NCBI RefSeq assembly: GCF_000350225.1
Contig: NW_005179209.1
Span: forward strand, 24,945-88,944
Reading direction: 5' to 3'
DNA: 64,000 bases
Source: Chondrus crispus
Lineage: Eukaryota > Rhodophyta > Florideophyceae > Gigartinales > Gigartinaceae
Of this stretch, positions 50,101-61,308 are shown in pieces (within the stretch, counting starts at the first letter, position 1; each line of letters begins with the position of its first letter). The notes below the pieces were generated by a model. That model searched no databases. It was not told the DNA's origin and saw only the letters and a program-made list of their open reading frames with translations. Made by a program: the position numbers and the translations under genes.

Positions 50101-50108
50101 TTAAATAG
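50101..50108 (-). promoter_or_regulatory. TATA-like box of the small secreted-protein gene
   Basis: Reads CTATTTAA on the minus strand, 109-116 bp upstream of the ATG at 49992. Confidence 0.4.
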
Positions 50109-50723
50109 AGACGGAATCAGTGCGAACGTGTTGAGACTGGCGCTCAGAAACCCAACAAGCGGCACACAGAGAGCAAGACGTTAAGGCTTTGTTATCTTGC
50201 ATGAAGCTGATCTTTACCAAAGTGTAAGTGGTCAAAGTATGCATGTACCGTAAGACGCCGGACACCAGCAATTCCTTCGTATACTGCTCTACCATGTTTT
50301 CAAACAGCTGCCTTGCATGGATCGTGGTTCGGGCCGGGCAGCGATGTGCTCAGACACAACTAGGTCATTGCAAGCGAAAATTTGTCGCAGCGATTCACGT
50401 TGACGACGTCGTGGGAGGGAAACGGGGCTGTGGTCATTCACCCGTAATTTGCAGCGCTCTTTTACGCCATGTATTGTAGGAGGACTGCACAGTGAGCGGA
50501 TTTCCTACGACAACAATGACCTGGCCAAGAGGTCCTCTGCAATTTTCTTTCGCCTGCAAGTATTTTCCATTTCTGTATTGTTGAGGGAATTTCGAGGCAG
50601 CAAGACTATCCTAACACTTTACAGTACTAGTACGTATGTATAGAATCTATACTTGCTTTTTAGTACAACAAGCGTCTCTTTACGTAAAGTACTCAAGGGT
50701 ACAACTATTTGTTGGCACGCAGC
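50109..50723. other. Intergenic stretch
   Basis: No gene seen; contains TACAGTACTAGTAC and a short GTATAGAATCTATAC palindrome near 50640. Confidence 0.4.
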
Positions 50724-51275
50724 ATGCGTAGAAAACTTGTTCCGAGGGAGTCATGGAATGAAATTGTGAAAAAAGTTTCTGTCGAGATCCTCGGATGGGA
50801 CTCCTGGCAAACGAAGCTGCGCTTACGTGGCCGACGTTTGAAGCGACGGTCAGGCAAGCAACATCTGTTTCGAAAACGCAACTTCGGACGATGGTCGTCC
50901 GATGGAGCGGTGCCAACACTGTACTAGCAAGGGTACACGCAGCGCTGGGAGGGACGAAGACTTGTTGACAGGCACAGAGTATCACGGTACTGTAGTGAAA
51001 ATATGGACTGGAAAGCAATCGCGGTACGATTGAACTGTAGTGTGTTGCAAGCAGCTGTTGGTGATAGCACAACCACTTTAAAGGGAAAACGAGAGGCGAC
51101 AGGTAAAGGAATGTACGGCACGAGTGCAAAGCGCATCATCGCAAAAGCATATCAGCTCAAAAGTCGTAGCGATCAAGAAGCAACGTGCTTGGTTGGGTCT
51201 TGTCACAAATGTACTCCTGTGTTCGTTGTCAGTCGTGACAACATGAACACGTGTACAGCGTTGCACAGAAATTGA
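50724..51275 (+). pseudogene. Possible Myb/SANT-like gene fragment with one stop
   Basis: One frame from ATG 50724 to 51275 is interrupted by TAG at 50925-50927. The part after the stop (RWEGRRLVDRHRVSRY, then MDWKAIAVRLN) resembles the start and second helix of a Myb/SANT repeat; the first part is very basic. The match is short and the call tentative. Confidence 0.3.
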
Positions 51276-51622
51276 TTCCAATTTCTGCAGGCGTCTTCGT
51301 GTACACGTGTTTGCGTAGGACGTACGCCACTGGCGGGATCATGACAAGTCGGAGCCATCCGCCATCGCCACCACCCTCCCCACGCGTCCTTTCGTCACCG
51401 CGCCGTCCCCTTTCCGCTGCCGGCAGCTAGCATGCCACTTCCGCGTACATTCACTTGAGAGCGCCCGCCTCGCCATGCAACCCATCTTCCGGCCCTCTCC
51501 CCAAACATCCCAACTGTATCTCCCTAGGACACGCCTCTCCACGTTGCGTTGCCGCGTTGCCGCCGGAAGCCCTCGATCCTTCTCGTCGCCCCAGGAGCGA
51601 GCCCCTCCGCCAGCGTCCAACC
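51276..51622 (+). promoter_or_regulatory. 5' region of the UCH37-like gene
   Basis: GC-rich, C/T-rich towards the ATG at 51623. No TATA box stands out. The coding frame extends upstream without ATG. Confidence 0.35.
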
Positions 51623-52837
51623 ATGCCCTCGTCTTCAACTCCGACTCCGATGCCCCCTGCCGAGCGGGGCCCCGATTCCGACACCGGCTTCTCCCATGAA
51701 ATGGAGCGCGTCGCTATGGGCGAGTCGGTCGTCCTGGAAAAGACAGGCTGGCTCGTGCTCCGCTCCACGGCGAACAACCTCAACAGCGTCCTCCGAAACG
51801 CAGGCGTTACCGGGTTGCGCGTCCATCAAATATATAACGCCGACCTCCCGCCCGAATGGCATGTCAAAAGCTTTCTGTTGCTGTACAAGTGGGCCCCGGA
51901 TCGCGGCGACAACATGAAGTGGAATCCCGAGAACATGTCCCATTCCTTCGCTCAGGAGGATCCCCACCCGAACAAGGAAAATAGTATCATGTTCTGCACC
52001 CAGTCTATGGATAACGCGTCCGCTACACAGGGCTTGCTGGTGTCTGTTTTGAACATCGCAAGGGGTGCCAGCCAGAGCTTCAACTTAGGCCCAGAACTTA
52101 CTCGACTAAGGGCTTTCATGCAGCCCATGGATCCCATCCTGCGCTCGGCGGCCATATGCAGTTCGGAGGTTGTCCGCAATGCCCATAACAAGGCCGCTCA
52201 CGAACAGCCTGGTGGTCATCCCCAGATGTTGGACGAAGACGACCGCCTGCAGACTATTATCCTTGCCGATGAGCTTTGGATGTACACTGTATTGCTTCCA
52301 GATGCAGCTGGAAAAGTAGTCTACGAACTACAAGGTGTTGCGGATCAAGCCAAGAGGGTAGGAGTGTGCGAAGGCACCGATCAGGACGACTGGTTGCCCC
52401 ACGGCATTGACTTTATCAAAAGAAAAGCTACCACTTTTCAAGAGCACAACACCCCGTTTCTATTTTTTGCAGTGGTCGAGGATACACCCGAGAACAGCAC
52501 GGTGCGCGCAGCGAACAAGCGGAAATCGACCTGGTCGGACGGTGACTCTTCGTCGCCGGAGTTGCAGCAGCAATCATCTGAGGAGGAAAAGGAGGGTTCA
52601 GACGTGGCGCCAGCCGAGTCAGCGGCGGATAGGGATAGCGACAAGCCAGAAGGTGGGGACGAAGTCGACGGAGAGACGATTCGAGAAGAGGTGCAGAGAA
52701 TACGGGCAACGCACAACTATGACGCTTTCTTCACAGAGTTTTTGAAGCTGCTTGCGAGCAGAGGGGACTTAAACGCAATGATTCGAGCACAGTCCGAGTA
52801 CGGCACGGGACCGGAGAGCGACAGGTATGACGATTGA
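51623..52837 (+). CDS. UCH37/UCHL5-like protein (peptidase C12 fold), catalytic residues replaced
   Basis: 404 residues from the first in-frame ATG; intronless. The UCH domain begins TGWLVLRST (residue 41) and keeps FLLLYKW and NLGPELTRLRAF. The C-terminus (EEVQRIRATHNYDAFFTEFL, then LLASRGDLNAMI) matches the UCHL5-specific tail that binds Rpn13/INO80 subunits. UCH enzymes cleave ubiquitin chains with Cys, His and Asp. Here the oxyanion Gln is kept (Gln127), but the Cys is Ser133 (DNASATQ where NACATQ is normal; codon TCC 52019-52021). No His stands in the expected place (LWMYTVLLP, residues 218-226), and the Asp of YELDG is Gln237 (YELQG). It should be inactive as a protease and may be a scaffold or ubiquitin-binding pseudoenzyme. 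AATAAA lies at 53016. Confidence 0.8.
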   Translation: MPSSSTPTPMPPAERGPDSDTGFSHEMERVAMGESVVLEKTGWLVLRSTANNLNSVLRNAGVTGLRVHQIYNADLPPEWHVKSFLLLYKWAPDRGDNMKWNPENMSHSFAQEDPHPNKENSIMFCTQSMDNASATQGLLVSVLNIARGASQSFNLGPELTRLRAFMQPMDPILRSAAICSSEVVRNAHNKAAHEQPGGHPQMLDEDDRLQTIILADELWMYTVLLPDAAGKVVYELQGVADQAKRVGVCEGTDQDDWLPHGIDFIKRKATTFQEHNTPFLFFAVVEDTPENSTVRAANKRKSTWSDGDSSSPELQQQSSEEEKEGSDVAPAESAADRDSDKPEGGDEVDGETIREEVQRIRATHNYDAFFTEFLKLLASRGDLNAMIRAQSEYGTGPESDRYDD

Positions 52838-55800
52838 CGAAATTCAATCCCTTCTGTCGACGAGAAAATTGTGTCGTGGGCACGCTTGGTCTTTTGGTTG
52901 GGTCAGGACCCGGACTGAGAAACGGATCTGGATATCGAAGCATGGCTTTGGCCTGCGGTTTGGCTTCCCGGTGGAGCTAATGACAAGCTTCTGGAACGTG
53001 GCAAGAGAGAAGTGCAATAAAATTCAAGATGAGGCGATCCGCCAGTCTTTCCGGCCGCGGCGATGTTGTGAAGTTGGGGTCTTGGCTACCTTTAGCTTCT
53101 GGTTTGATCATTCGCAAGAATGCGGGACATTCAAGTGCAGCATGGAATGACACGCCCGTATAGTTTTCGTTTATCTTAGGTTGCGAACACCGTCTGTGAT
53201 TCACGCCCTGATTATGCAATCCTCTATGTCAACATATCTGGGTGCGGTTGGCCTGTCACTTCGTTCAGTCGAGCGCACCAGAGCACTCTTGTCACATGCC
53301 ATGAGCGACTGGACCTGGGACGGATGAAGAGAGAACAAGAAGTGTACGGTACAGGTATTGCTATCCCTGAGACGTGAGGAGCCGGAAGTCTGTGGATACC
53401 TTTGTGACGGTGCTTCGGAGCCTTATGGGAAACGAAAGGGTGAGAAGGCAGGAGACGCGGTGGAGCATGTTAGGCGTGCGTGGACTACGGTCGACAAAAG
53501 AAACTAGCGGGGCCATGGAGGCTATGACAGAGGCATGGTTTGCTTCCACCGTGCTGCTCCAGTTGAAAATCTTGTTGGCGAAGGCCGACGAGATGCATCC
53601 TTGGAGAGGGCAAGTATGAAGGATACAGTAGGCGTACGTGGTCCTGGTGTTCCTACAGTGCCGTTGATGCGGAACGGTAATTGTGAAGAAGAACGGTGGA
53701 TAACGCGCGTGCGAGGGTAAGGGGTCTCATGTGCGGAAACTGGGAGAGGATGTGAGGCTACTGAACGGCTGTTTGGGACCGCCGGAAGCAACGGGCCAAA
53801 TTCCAACTACACGTATGGCTGACGGTTGGCAATTCAATCAAGTGCATTTGCTGCGTCAAGGTGAGTGTCTCGGAGGGGATGTTACGCTCTTTGATGCCGA
53901 TACTTGTACCAAGTACCAAGGAGCCTTTGCATCCACCGCTTTTTCTTCTCATGTTTTTGTCCCTCAAAAACGTGCCGAACCTGCTCGAATAGCTTTCGCG
54001 CAAACCTTGCCAGTCATACTGTTCCGTTGGGTACCACAATTCACCTCACCTTTCTTGTCAATGTTTGACACATCCTCTTCATAAACTGTACCAAGGGTAC
54101 ACTCCATCTGCAGACTCGCGCAGAACGCCTCAGCGTTCAAGGGACACAGCGAGTGAGACCTGCATACACGTGGAGCGATGGCACCGGTTGCCCGGATCGA
54201 GACAGCCTTCGACACTCCAGACCGCTGCGGTTCACTATAAAAAGAATTTCACATCTACGCCCAGTCCCGACGAATCCCACTCCCTCCTTACCCCTCACTA
54301 CTCGCGTAGCACCGCCGAAAACAGAGGCTCTCGCTCAGGGATGGAGCTCTACATCTCCACCCTTGTTTCACTTCACAACCTTGCCGCACGCACGCGCGCG
54401 CCCCGAGATCGCTTCTGACAGCCCTTCAACCACGGCCCACCCCACTTCGCGCATTGCGCGAAGTCTGTCCAAGTGACGCCACTCACTTCATTCCCCGCAA
54501 GAGTGCGTGCGCCGTCACCCGCGTCAGGCCGCGTCTTTATGACGTTCAGGTCATGCCTGTGCCACTCTCAGCCTAGCACCACGTGCTTGTGATAAGCCTC
54601 AGATTATTTATTGCCTTGTTGCCCTCTCCATGATTCGCGTCAGAAACACGCCTCATGTCCCACTTGGAGCAAACTGTCGGAAACTGCTGCTCCATGGCAT
54701 TCTGGAATTCAGCGATGCACTACAGTACCTCCGTAGCGCATGTAAAATTACCTCCGTAGCAAGCGCATGGTAGTCTCAGAGAAGCCCTTGTTGCGCCATA
54801 GAAGAGTATATTTCCTCCCTAAAAGTTGCCTCAATATTTGTTTTGTCGACACGGCGGCGGCGCTGAGTTGTTTTGCATAGCCTGCATCCAGTGGGACTCC
54901 AAGTGAAAGTCGTCAACGCCAAGATCAAATCTGTTAACATAAAGTTGGCCAGGGAGACAGACTTGCCGTACATACTGTACGTATGTACATGCCAACTTGC
55001 ACGCCCTTTTTTCTTTTTTAGAATCTCAAATTATTCCATGCTCTTTGTGCTCCTCCAACCTTCTTTCCATGTCCTTGCTCGCTACCAGAGCAGCGTTCCA
55101 CCCACGCAAAGAATAAGGGACCCCACGGTGCCATCTGGACACGAAGCACTGGAGCGCGTCCCAAGCTTCCTTCTGATCTCTCCATCTCACGATTCTTAAA
55201 TGAGTCCTACACATTTTCCCAATCACAGGATAAGTTGCAGTTTGCACGCCGACTTTCGTGCCGGCATCTGTAAGGTCACGTCCTACGGGCTTCGCATGCT
55301 TCGCTCCTTGACGCAAAAAAAGAATAACATGTTGATGGAATTGAAAACAGCGACAGACTAGCGGGCCTTTCGCATGTGAGAAGATCCGTGTCAGCAAAAC
55401 ATCAAAAAGAGAAATGGAAGCATTATTTTCAAATTTTAGGATTCATCCTCTTCCCCAGCAAAGTCGGCAGGCGCAGAACGGCTTTTATCTCGTATCGCTG
55501 CGCCACACTCGAATGGAATGCCCATCCTAAATCAATATCATTCACGTCCTGGATGCGTCTATCCCTAATATCGAAAGAAGTGCCATCCTATCTGAGTCTC
55601 AAGCAGTACGAAGGGATCAAGTGGAGGGTTCCTGTACGTACCACGTTTATTAAGCATCGATACCTCCGGAACAATGTTGTCTCGGATGGATCAATGCAAA
55701 CCTCCACCTCTGTACGGTGACAGTATTCGGCAGGTCCGATGCTACGTCTGCGGGGCATGTTCTCACTGGTGACATTTTTATTTGATGCTGCTTCGTTTCT

Positions 55801-57493
55801 GAAGGCCTCGAGAGAACCAACAGCCACTGCTGACAGAACATTCTGGGACAGGAAATTCTCATCCACGCGTCGAAAACGAGATCTCGAAAATCTCCAAAGC
55901 TCGTTCTAGGACTGATCTACGTATCGATATCTACATAAATGCATGTGTATATGTTAAACCGAGTTCGCAAACAAATAGCTGAACGCGGTTCTATGGTGCA
56001 GTATTAATATCCAGGGCAATCCCAAATGTTGTTTAAGACTCCTGTGTTAATTACTCTAATCGCGCAAACATGCTTCTGCCCCCATACGCAAGCAATTTCA
56101 TGCATGAATTCGTCATTGTAAACAGGAGCTTCAGCACCACACATTGTTCGAAACATCTATTGCTGTTGAACGAAGAAGAAACCTGCTACTGCATGGAGGG
56201 CATACTGCTCGAACGGCACAACCAACTATCTGATTAAAACATCGTGAAAGGTGCCACAAAGAAATCATGTCAACTTCTTCCCTCGAATGGTGCACATGCC
56301 TGCAGACAGTTGCTTCGAGTCAACCCTTCTTTTTCAACAAGAAACACTTTGAAAGAGCATCAAGAGCATCAATGTCCTACAATATTACAACCACCTGAAA
56401 GTTCTACTTTAGGGTTCGAATCAATGCCCTGCAGAGTTTCTCAATGCTTCCATGAAGCTTTCCCTCACGGATTGTGCGGCTGTATTCCGTTATGTTTCTG
56501 TTCCTAATGGTTCAGAGAGTCTGGTTTTGCGTAACACGAAAGCTGCTGATGGCTCAACGGCAATTTAGCCCGAACACCCGAACGATTTTCAACAAGTAGA
56601 TTGAACCTACGGCATGGCAACAATGGAGACTTGGGAGTTGGTCCATGATGGCCATGTACAGAAAACACATACTGTAGCCATACACTGTACAGTGTACACC
56701 GGATGGATTGCACCTTCCGAAGGTACATCAAAAGAGTATCTTGATATAGCAGCTTTCTACAGGCGAGAAGAACACTCGAATATCGTTCGAGACATCTAAT
56801 GAAGCTGACAACAAAAAGGCATATGGTTTCTCCGAAATTCCTAAAGTGGTGGCAGTGTACCAGGAATGGCTTCTGTATGTGAAAATGTAGTGACCTGTAG
56901 AACACTTTTTGGGTCCAGTTCCCGCACATCTTCTACACCTGTTGGAACTCTAATCCGCGCACTGTTTCTTCGTGTCAAAAGTCATGCTTTTGGGATTCTT
57001 GTTTACCACAATACGTGCAACCTTGAAATGACGTACTATTGGCCAACCCTACGCTGCGACTGCCGACAACAGGTGCACAACGCTTGCTGAGCTCTGCACC
57101 TTTCCCGACCTTTTTTTCATGCAATTATGCTAATCTGCTTGGCGAGATCTAACACCCTTTTCATTCATGTCACGAGTTTTCAGACTGCGAAGTTACAGTA
57201 GAGGAGAAACTGCTTGCAACAGGAGAGAAAATGACTGCGTGAAAATACCGTGCGCTACATTGATGAAAAAGTTTAGCGTCGCATTCTTTAGTATTTGCAG
57301 TTTCGAATTGTTGCTAGGAAGCTGATGTTAGCAGGTTTTCTTCGCAAGAAGACCGTAGTTAATCGTGAGGGTATGCGTGGACGAGTAGTAGTAGTGGTAG
57401 ACAGAAGAAAGTGCAGCATGTTGATACACATGATACTTCCATGGGGTAGAGTACAGAACTGTGCGCTCGTTGCCCGTCTGCAGCAGACTTTAT
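52838..57493. other. Long gene-free stretch between UCH37-like and kinase genes
   Basis: Apart from an AATAAA at 53016-53021 that may end the UCH37-like transcript, I see no feature I can name. Frames on both strands (for example around 53374-53619 and 53731-54084) lack motifs and consistent codon bias. ACACTGTACAGTGT, a 14-bp palindrome, is near 56685. Confidence 0.4.
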
Positions 57494-57494
57494 T
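57489..57494 (-). terminator. Polyadenylation signal overlapping the kinase stop codon
   Basis: On the minus strand the stop and signal read TGAATAAA. An AATAAA this close would leave a very short 3' UTR. Confidence 0.45.
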
Positions 57495-59071
57495 CATCGC
57501 CTGTGAAAGCGCCTACCGTCGCGCTGCGCTCGCGGACTTGGTCCTCTGGCAGCATCCGTATGTCTCCGATGGGGGTAGTCCGGGTCTCTCTCTGCATGCT
57601 TTCTAGGTGATTTTGTTGTAGTTTTCCTTCGCATCTTGTCGCCAGCTTTAGCCTTTGCCTTCGCGGCATAGCTCTTCCGTGCGTGATGCCTTTCTGTGTG
57701 TCTTCTAGACTTTTCCCTCTCCCTATTGGTATCCCTGGCCTTATATTTCCTTTCTCTTTCCGCGTCCCTTTCGCGTTCTCGATGTCCCCTTTCCATATCG
57801 CGCCTCCGCTCCCCGCGGGTATGCGGGATGCGTCCGGCTCTGGGATCCCATTCCAGACTTCTATCTCGACCTCTGGGTCTAGTTGCACCCCTCTCCATAG
57901 CCCTAGCTCTAGTTCTGTGCATATATCTCTCTCTACGCCATCTATACAGCATAACATCCCTCTCTGTATGCCGGGCGCCAGGGGCCCTTTCCGTCAACTT
58001 GCGGGTGAGTTGTTGAGGTGGGGCAATGGGTTTGGGTTGAGGGGCGTCCTCTGGCAAACTGCGGCGCTGAAAATGGCGCGGCTCATCGTAGCTGTGGGCC
58101 GGCGAGTCATCGGTGACGTCCGAGACAGAAAACGAGGACATCCACTCTTCGAATATGTTATCTTCTCGGTGACCGGCGGCGGCGAGGGCGTGTCTGAACA
58201 AGTGGCGCAGCAAGCCATAGTTGGGGCACTCGTCAAATTGGAGGCCCTGGACGTATTGGAAAAAGCCGATCATTTCGTGGGGCATGTTGCGACACAGTGT
58301 GCGTAAGCTGCAGCCCGACTTGGCCTCCGTGACCTTTCGCTGCAGGGCCTGCATGCCGTGGGCCCGGACGCCCGTCCATGGGAGATCGCCGCGGAACAAA
58401 AAACACATGGTGTACCCCAGGCTCTCGAGGTCATCCCTTCGCGAGAGCTCGCGGCCATGCATGGAGTTGAGCGACGAAAACTCGACCGTGCCGACGGTAC
58501 CAACGTTTGTCATGGGGGCTATGTGGCGGTTCCACTGATCGCGGTACTGCCCCGCAAGACCATAGTCTGCAAGGTAGATCTGTTTCGGGTCGAGGCGGCC
58601 GGGCATCATGTTATCCGGCTTGATATCTCTGTGCAAGAAGCCGTGATGATGAAGGCCCTCCAAAATGTACAGGGTCTGAATGCCGATCATGAGGACGCTC
58701 TTCATCGAGAAGCGGCGCTTTTGCTTGTCCACAACGGTCGCGAGACTCTGCCCCAAGCAGTCCAACACGATAGCGTTGTATGAGCCGTGGGCGCCGTAGA
58801 AGCGCATGGTCGGGACGCCGCGGATGTTTGCGTGGGCGCGGGCGAGCTTTTCGTACACGGCATACTCCGTGGCCAGCGACGGGTACGGCTTGGACGCGCG
58901 CTCCAGCTTGACGGCGACGACGTCGCCCGAGGAAAGGTCGCGCGCCTCGTACACTTTCGCAAACGCGCCCGCGCCAAGCTTCCGGCCCAGCCGGTAGCGG
59001 TTGTTGACCAGCGCCGACGAGGACGCGGGGAGCCGCGGCGCGTCCCACTGGCGATGCAAATTCGCAAACAT
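57494..59071 (-). CDS. Casein kinase 1-like protein kinase with basic tail
   Basis: 525 residues from ATG 59071, intronless. Transfers phosphate from ATP to Ser/Thr. Kinase motifs: Gly loop GAGAFAKV (33-40), VAVKLE Lys55, catalytic loop HRDIKPDN (147-154), metal site DYG (169-171) instead of DFG. CK1-type activation segment: NVGTVGTVEF and SLN where other kinases have APE, then RRDDLESLGYTMCFLFRGDLPW. The CK1 family is thus clear. After about residue 300 comes a long Arg/Glu/Lys-rich tail (RRDMERGHRERERDAERER), possibly for nuclear targeting or RNA binding. The start was placed at the ATG 20 residues before the kinase domain, about 95 bp below a TATA-like GTATAAC. The frame extends upstream without need. 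Confidence 0.9.
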   Translation of the reverse strand: MFANLHRQWDAPRLPASSSALVNNRYRLGRKLGAGAFAKVYEARDLSSGDVVAVKLERASKPYPSLATEYAVYEKLARAHANIRGVPTMRFYGAHGSYNAIVLDCLGQSLATVVDKQKRRFSMKSVLMIGIQTLYILEGLHHHGFLHRDIKPDNMMPGRLDPKQIYLADYGLAGQYRDQWNRHIAPMTNVGTVGTVEFSSLNSMHGRELSRRDDLESLGYTMCFLFRGDLPWTGVRAHGMQALQRKVTEAKSGCSLRTLCRNMPHEMIGFFQYVQGLQFDECPNYGLLRHLFRHALAAAGHREDNIFEEWMSSFSVSDVTDDSPAHSYDEPRHFQRRSLPEDAPQPKPIAPPQQLTRKLTERAPGARHTERDVMLYRWRRERYMHRTRARAMERGATRPRGRDRSLEWDPRAGRIPHTRGERRRDMERGHRERERDAERERKYKARDTNREREKSRRHTERHHARKSYAAKAKAKAGDKMRRKTTTKSPRKHAERDPDYPHRRHTDAARGPSPRAQRDGRRFHRR

Positions 59072-59164
59072 AGTCAGAGGGGTTTCAAGGGAGGGTGCAA
59101 GGTTTCGGGGATGGGGGGAGCGTTGGGCGGGGGTTGTGGCGCAGAGGTTGATGGCGGAATGGAT

Positions 59165-59172
59165 GTTATACA
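59165..59172 (-). promoter_or_regulatory. TATA-like box of the kinase gene
   Basis: On the minus strand GTGTATAAC lies about 95-100 bp upstream of the ATG, matching the spacing at the two secreted-protein genes. Confidence 0.4.
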
Positions 59173-59178
59173 CACGGG

Positions 59179-60687
59179 GGCGAAGATCAGCGCGTGCTTC
59201 GGGCAGATATGTTGCAGGAGCCGACGAGCGGTAGAGGTTGACAGGAAGTGTTCACAGTCGAATATGCCGACGGTGGCGAAGTTTTGATGGACAGAGTTGG
59301 AATAGGTCGGCACGCGGTGCGGTTGGTTGGACGAGCGCCATGATTGCGCGCCAGCAGCCGCAGGCTACCGCAGCAATGCCCAGGAACTCGCGTGCACGCA
59401 TTCGCGGTTACTCACGGCCTACAGTACATTTCGCCCGCGTCACCCCACCTCCCCCCTCCCGCCCGTTCGCTCCCCCTCCCGTAACAGCCCGGCGCGCTGT
59501 CCGCCAGCCCGACCGCGGGAAACAGGCCGGCAACGAGCCGCCACGCCGCCAGCGCTGACGTTGCCGAAACGTTTCCGCTGCCGAATCCCCCGCGTCTGCC
59601 TGGCGACTTCAGACAGTGCGTCGCCGCTGGGGGATCGCCCAGACAACGTGTATCAGCCGCGCTGCCCACCTGCCGTCCGCCATCGTTTCCCCGCCACTTC
59701 TTCCGCGCCAACTTTTCGTCGCTACTTCTTCCTCACCACCTCGGCGCGGACCCCCCCTCCCCCTCCCCCCCCCCCCCACTCAAAGTATATTCCCGCGTAC
59801 CCGTTGCAACCGTGCGTCTCGAGTCACGCAGGGCGACGCACTGACGCCCGCCACCACCTTTCGGCGACGTCACCCGCTTTGGCGAGCTGGTGGTCAGCCC
59901 GCGAGGCGACCGTGGTGCGTCGGTGGATCATCAGCGAGCCCCGACGCAGCACCCGTGCATCCCCTGCGCCTTCGACACCCGCGGCGCCGCTGTCGAGCGT
60001 CCAAACGATACATCTGCAGCACTGGCATCAATGCGCCTCGCTTAAACTCACGCCTCTCACCTTCTAAACTGTGCCGAGAGTATGTCCATTCTCCATCTCG
60101 CCCCCTGCTGGTAGTGTATCCCTTGTCGATGCGGGTGTCGCTTTTGTTACAGTCAGAGATAAACGTGCACTCTACCTCGCTGTCGATTGCAAGACCCCCG
60201 ACGCCGCCCGCTCCCCGCTTTGTATTTCGCGCCGCCCCGCCGTCCTGTAGCCGGACGCAGGGACAAGAGGGACATCAGTAGAAGTGAAAAGGCTACTTTC
60301 GCCTTTCCCTTTTCCGCGTCTTCTCGCGTCTTCTCGCGTCTTCTCGCGTCTTCTCGCGTCTTCTCGTTCCGCCTCGTTCCCTTTTCTGTCTTCATTACCA
60401 GACACCCATTCCCGCTCCGGCCAGACATCCCTCACGAAGGTATGACCTTTCTCATACCGTGGCCGCAGCCTCCCGACCTCCAGTGTGACTGTAGAGCACT
60501 GACCGGCCACGCCCAATCGCGGTGCACACGTGGATTCCCCACGTGTAACCCACGTGTAGCCGTGTACACCGACCTCCGGCCCTGTCCGGGTGTAAGCTCT
60601 ATGGAGTCCTGTCGAAGTCCTGACAGTCCATTCCGCCACGTGTACCCATATCATACTCCACGTGTCCACGTGTCCCTTCACTACAGT
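59179..60687. other. Intergenic stretch with simple repeats and CACGTG cluster
   Basis: Includes a C-rich run (59750-59779), five tandem CGCGTCTTCT units (60315-60364) and six CACGTG motifs between about 60527 and 60672. No gene is supported. Confidence 0.5.
60315..60364 (+). repeat. Five-copy 10-bp tandem repeat
   Basis: Units of CGCGTCTTCT, identical. Confidence 0.9.
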
Positions 60688-61308
60688 GTACACGCAGGGA
60701 CGGTATTTAGTGTCACTGATACCATTTCCGTTATGGAAATATCGACCCCTAAACATATATTAATGTCAGTGATACTATTTCCGTACTTACACTATTTCAG
60801 TGAAAACGGCATTACTGTCACTGATATTGTCAAACGTAACAATGAATAGTGTAAGTTCGATCCCATTAGAGCCTACAGCATTTCTTTTCGTCCTACCAAA
60901 ACCTCACATGCCTGCCTCTAATCATAAGTCCTGACGCTGGCCCCCCCTCCTCTTTCCTTATCGCAGATGGCTCTTGTTACAACTCTGCATCGCCCAACCT
61001 TTTCCTATACACCAGACCAAAGACCGACCAGTTGACCTGTTCTTAGTACAAAACGCTTTTCAGTAATGAATGCCTGCGTATCTCCACTCCCGCGCACAAA
61101 TTAGTGCTCCCGAAACGAACCGAACGAATCGCATACCAATACCATCCCTCCGGACCGGCAGTGAGATGGGTCCGGCTCAAAGGAAGGATTGTTCTATGTC
61201 TGGATTGATCCGTCGTCGTCCCGGGCTCTGACATGTATTAGTGTCAGTGACACTATTTACGTGGTGACACTAATTTAGCGCTGACACTAAATACCGTCCC
61301 CGGTGTAC
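60688..61308. mobile_element. Small inverted-repeat element (MITE) of 0.6 kb
   Basis: The ends share GTACAC then GGGACGGTATTTAGTGTCA as inverted repeats (left to about 60717, right from about 61281). Within each end the word AGTGTCAGTGA.AC recurs in both orientations. There is no coding frame. The family is uncertain; no target duplication was resolved. Confidence 0.65.

Noticed and set aside
51455-51622. Upstream extension of the UCH37-like frame
   Set aside because: The extension has only a TTG at its start and no ATG; UCH proteins start close to the GWL motif, so 51623 is preferred.
53374-54084. Overlapping frames of 80-120 codons on both strands
   Set aside because: No motif, no start context or TATA, and strands compete equally; left as gene-free.
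56411-56424. tRNA-like GGTTCGAATC
   Set aside because: The flanks do not fold into a cloverleaf; AT-rich neighbourhood without pairing arms.
57295-58306. Plus-strand frames over the kinase gene
   Set aside because: Antisense shadows of the kinase tail.
60172-60756. 194-codon minus-strand frame across the 10-bp tandem repeat
   Set aside because: Its open state comes from the repeat (EDARRREKTR-like translation); the rest lacks motifs.
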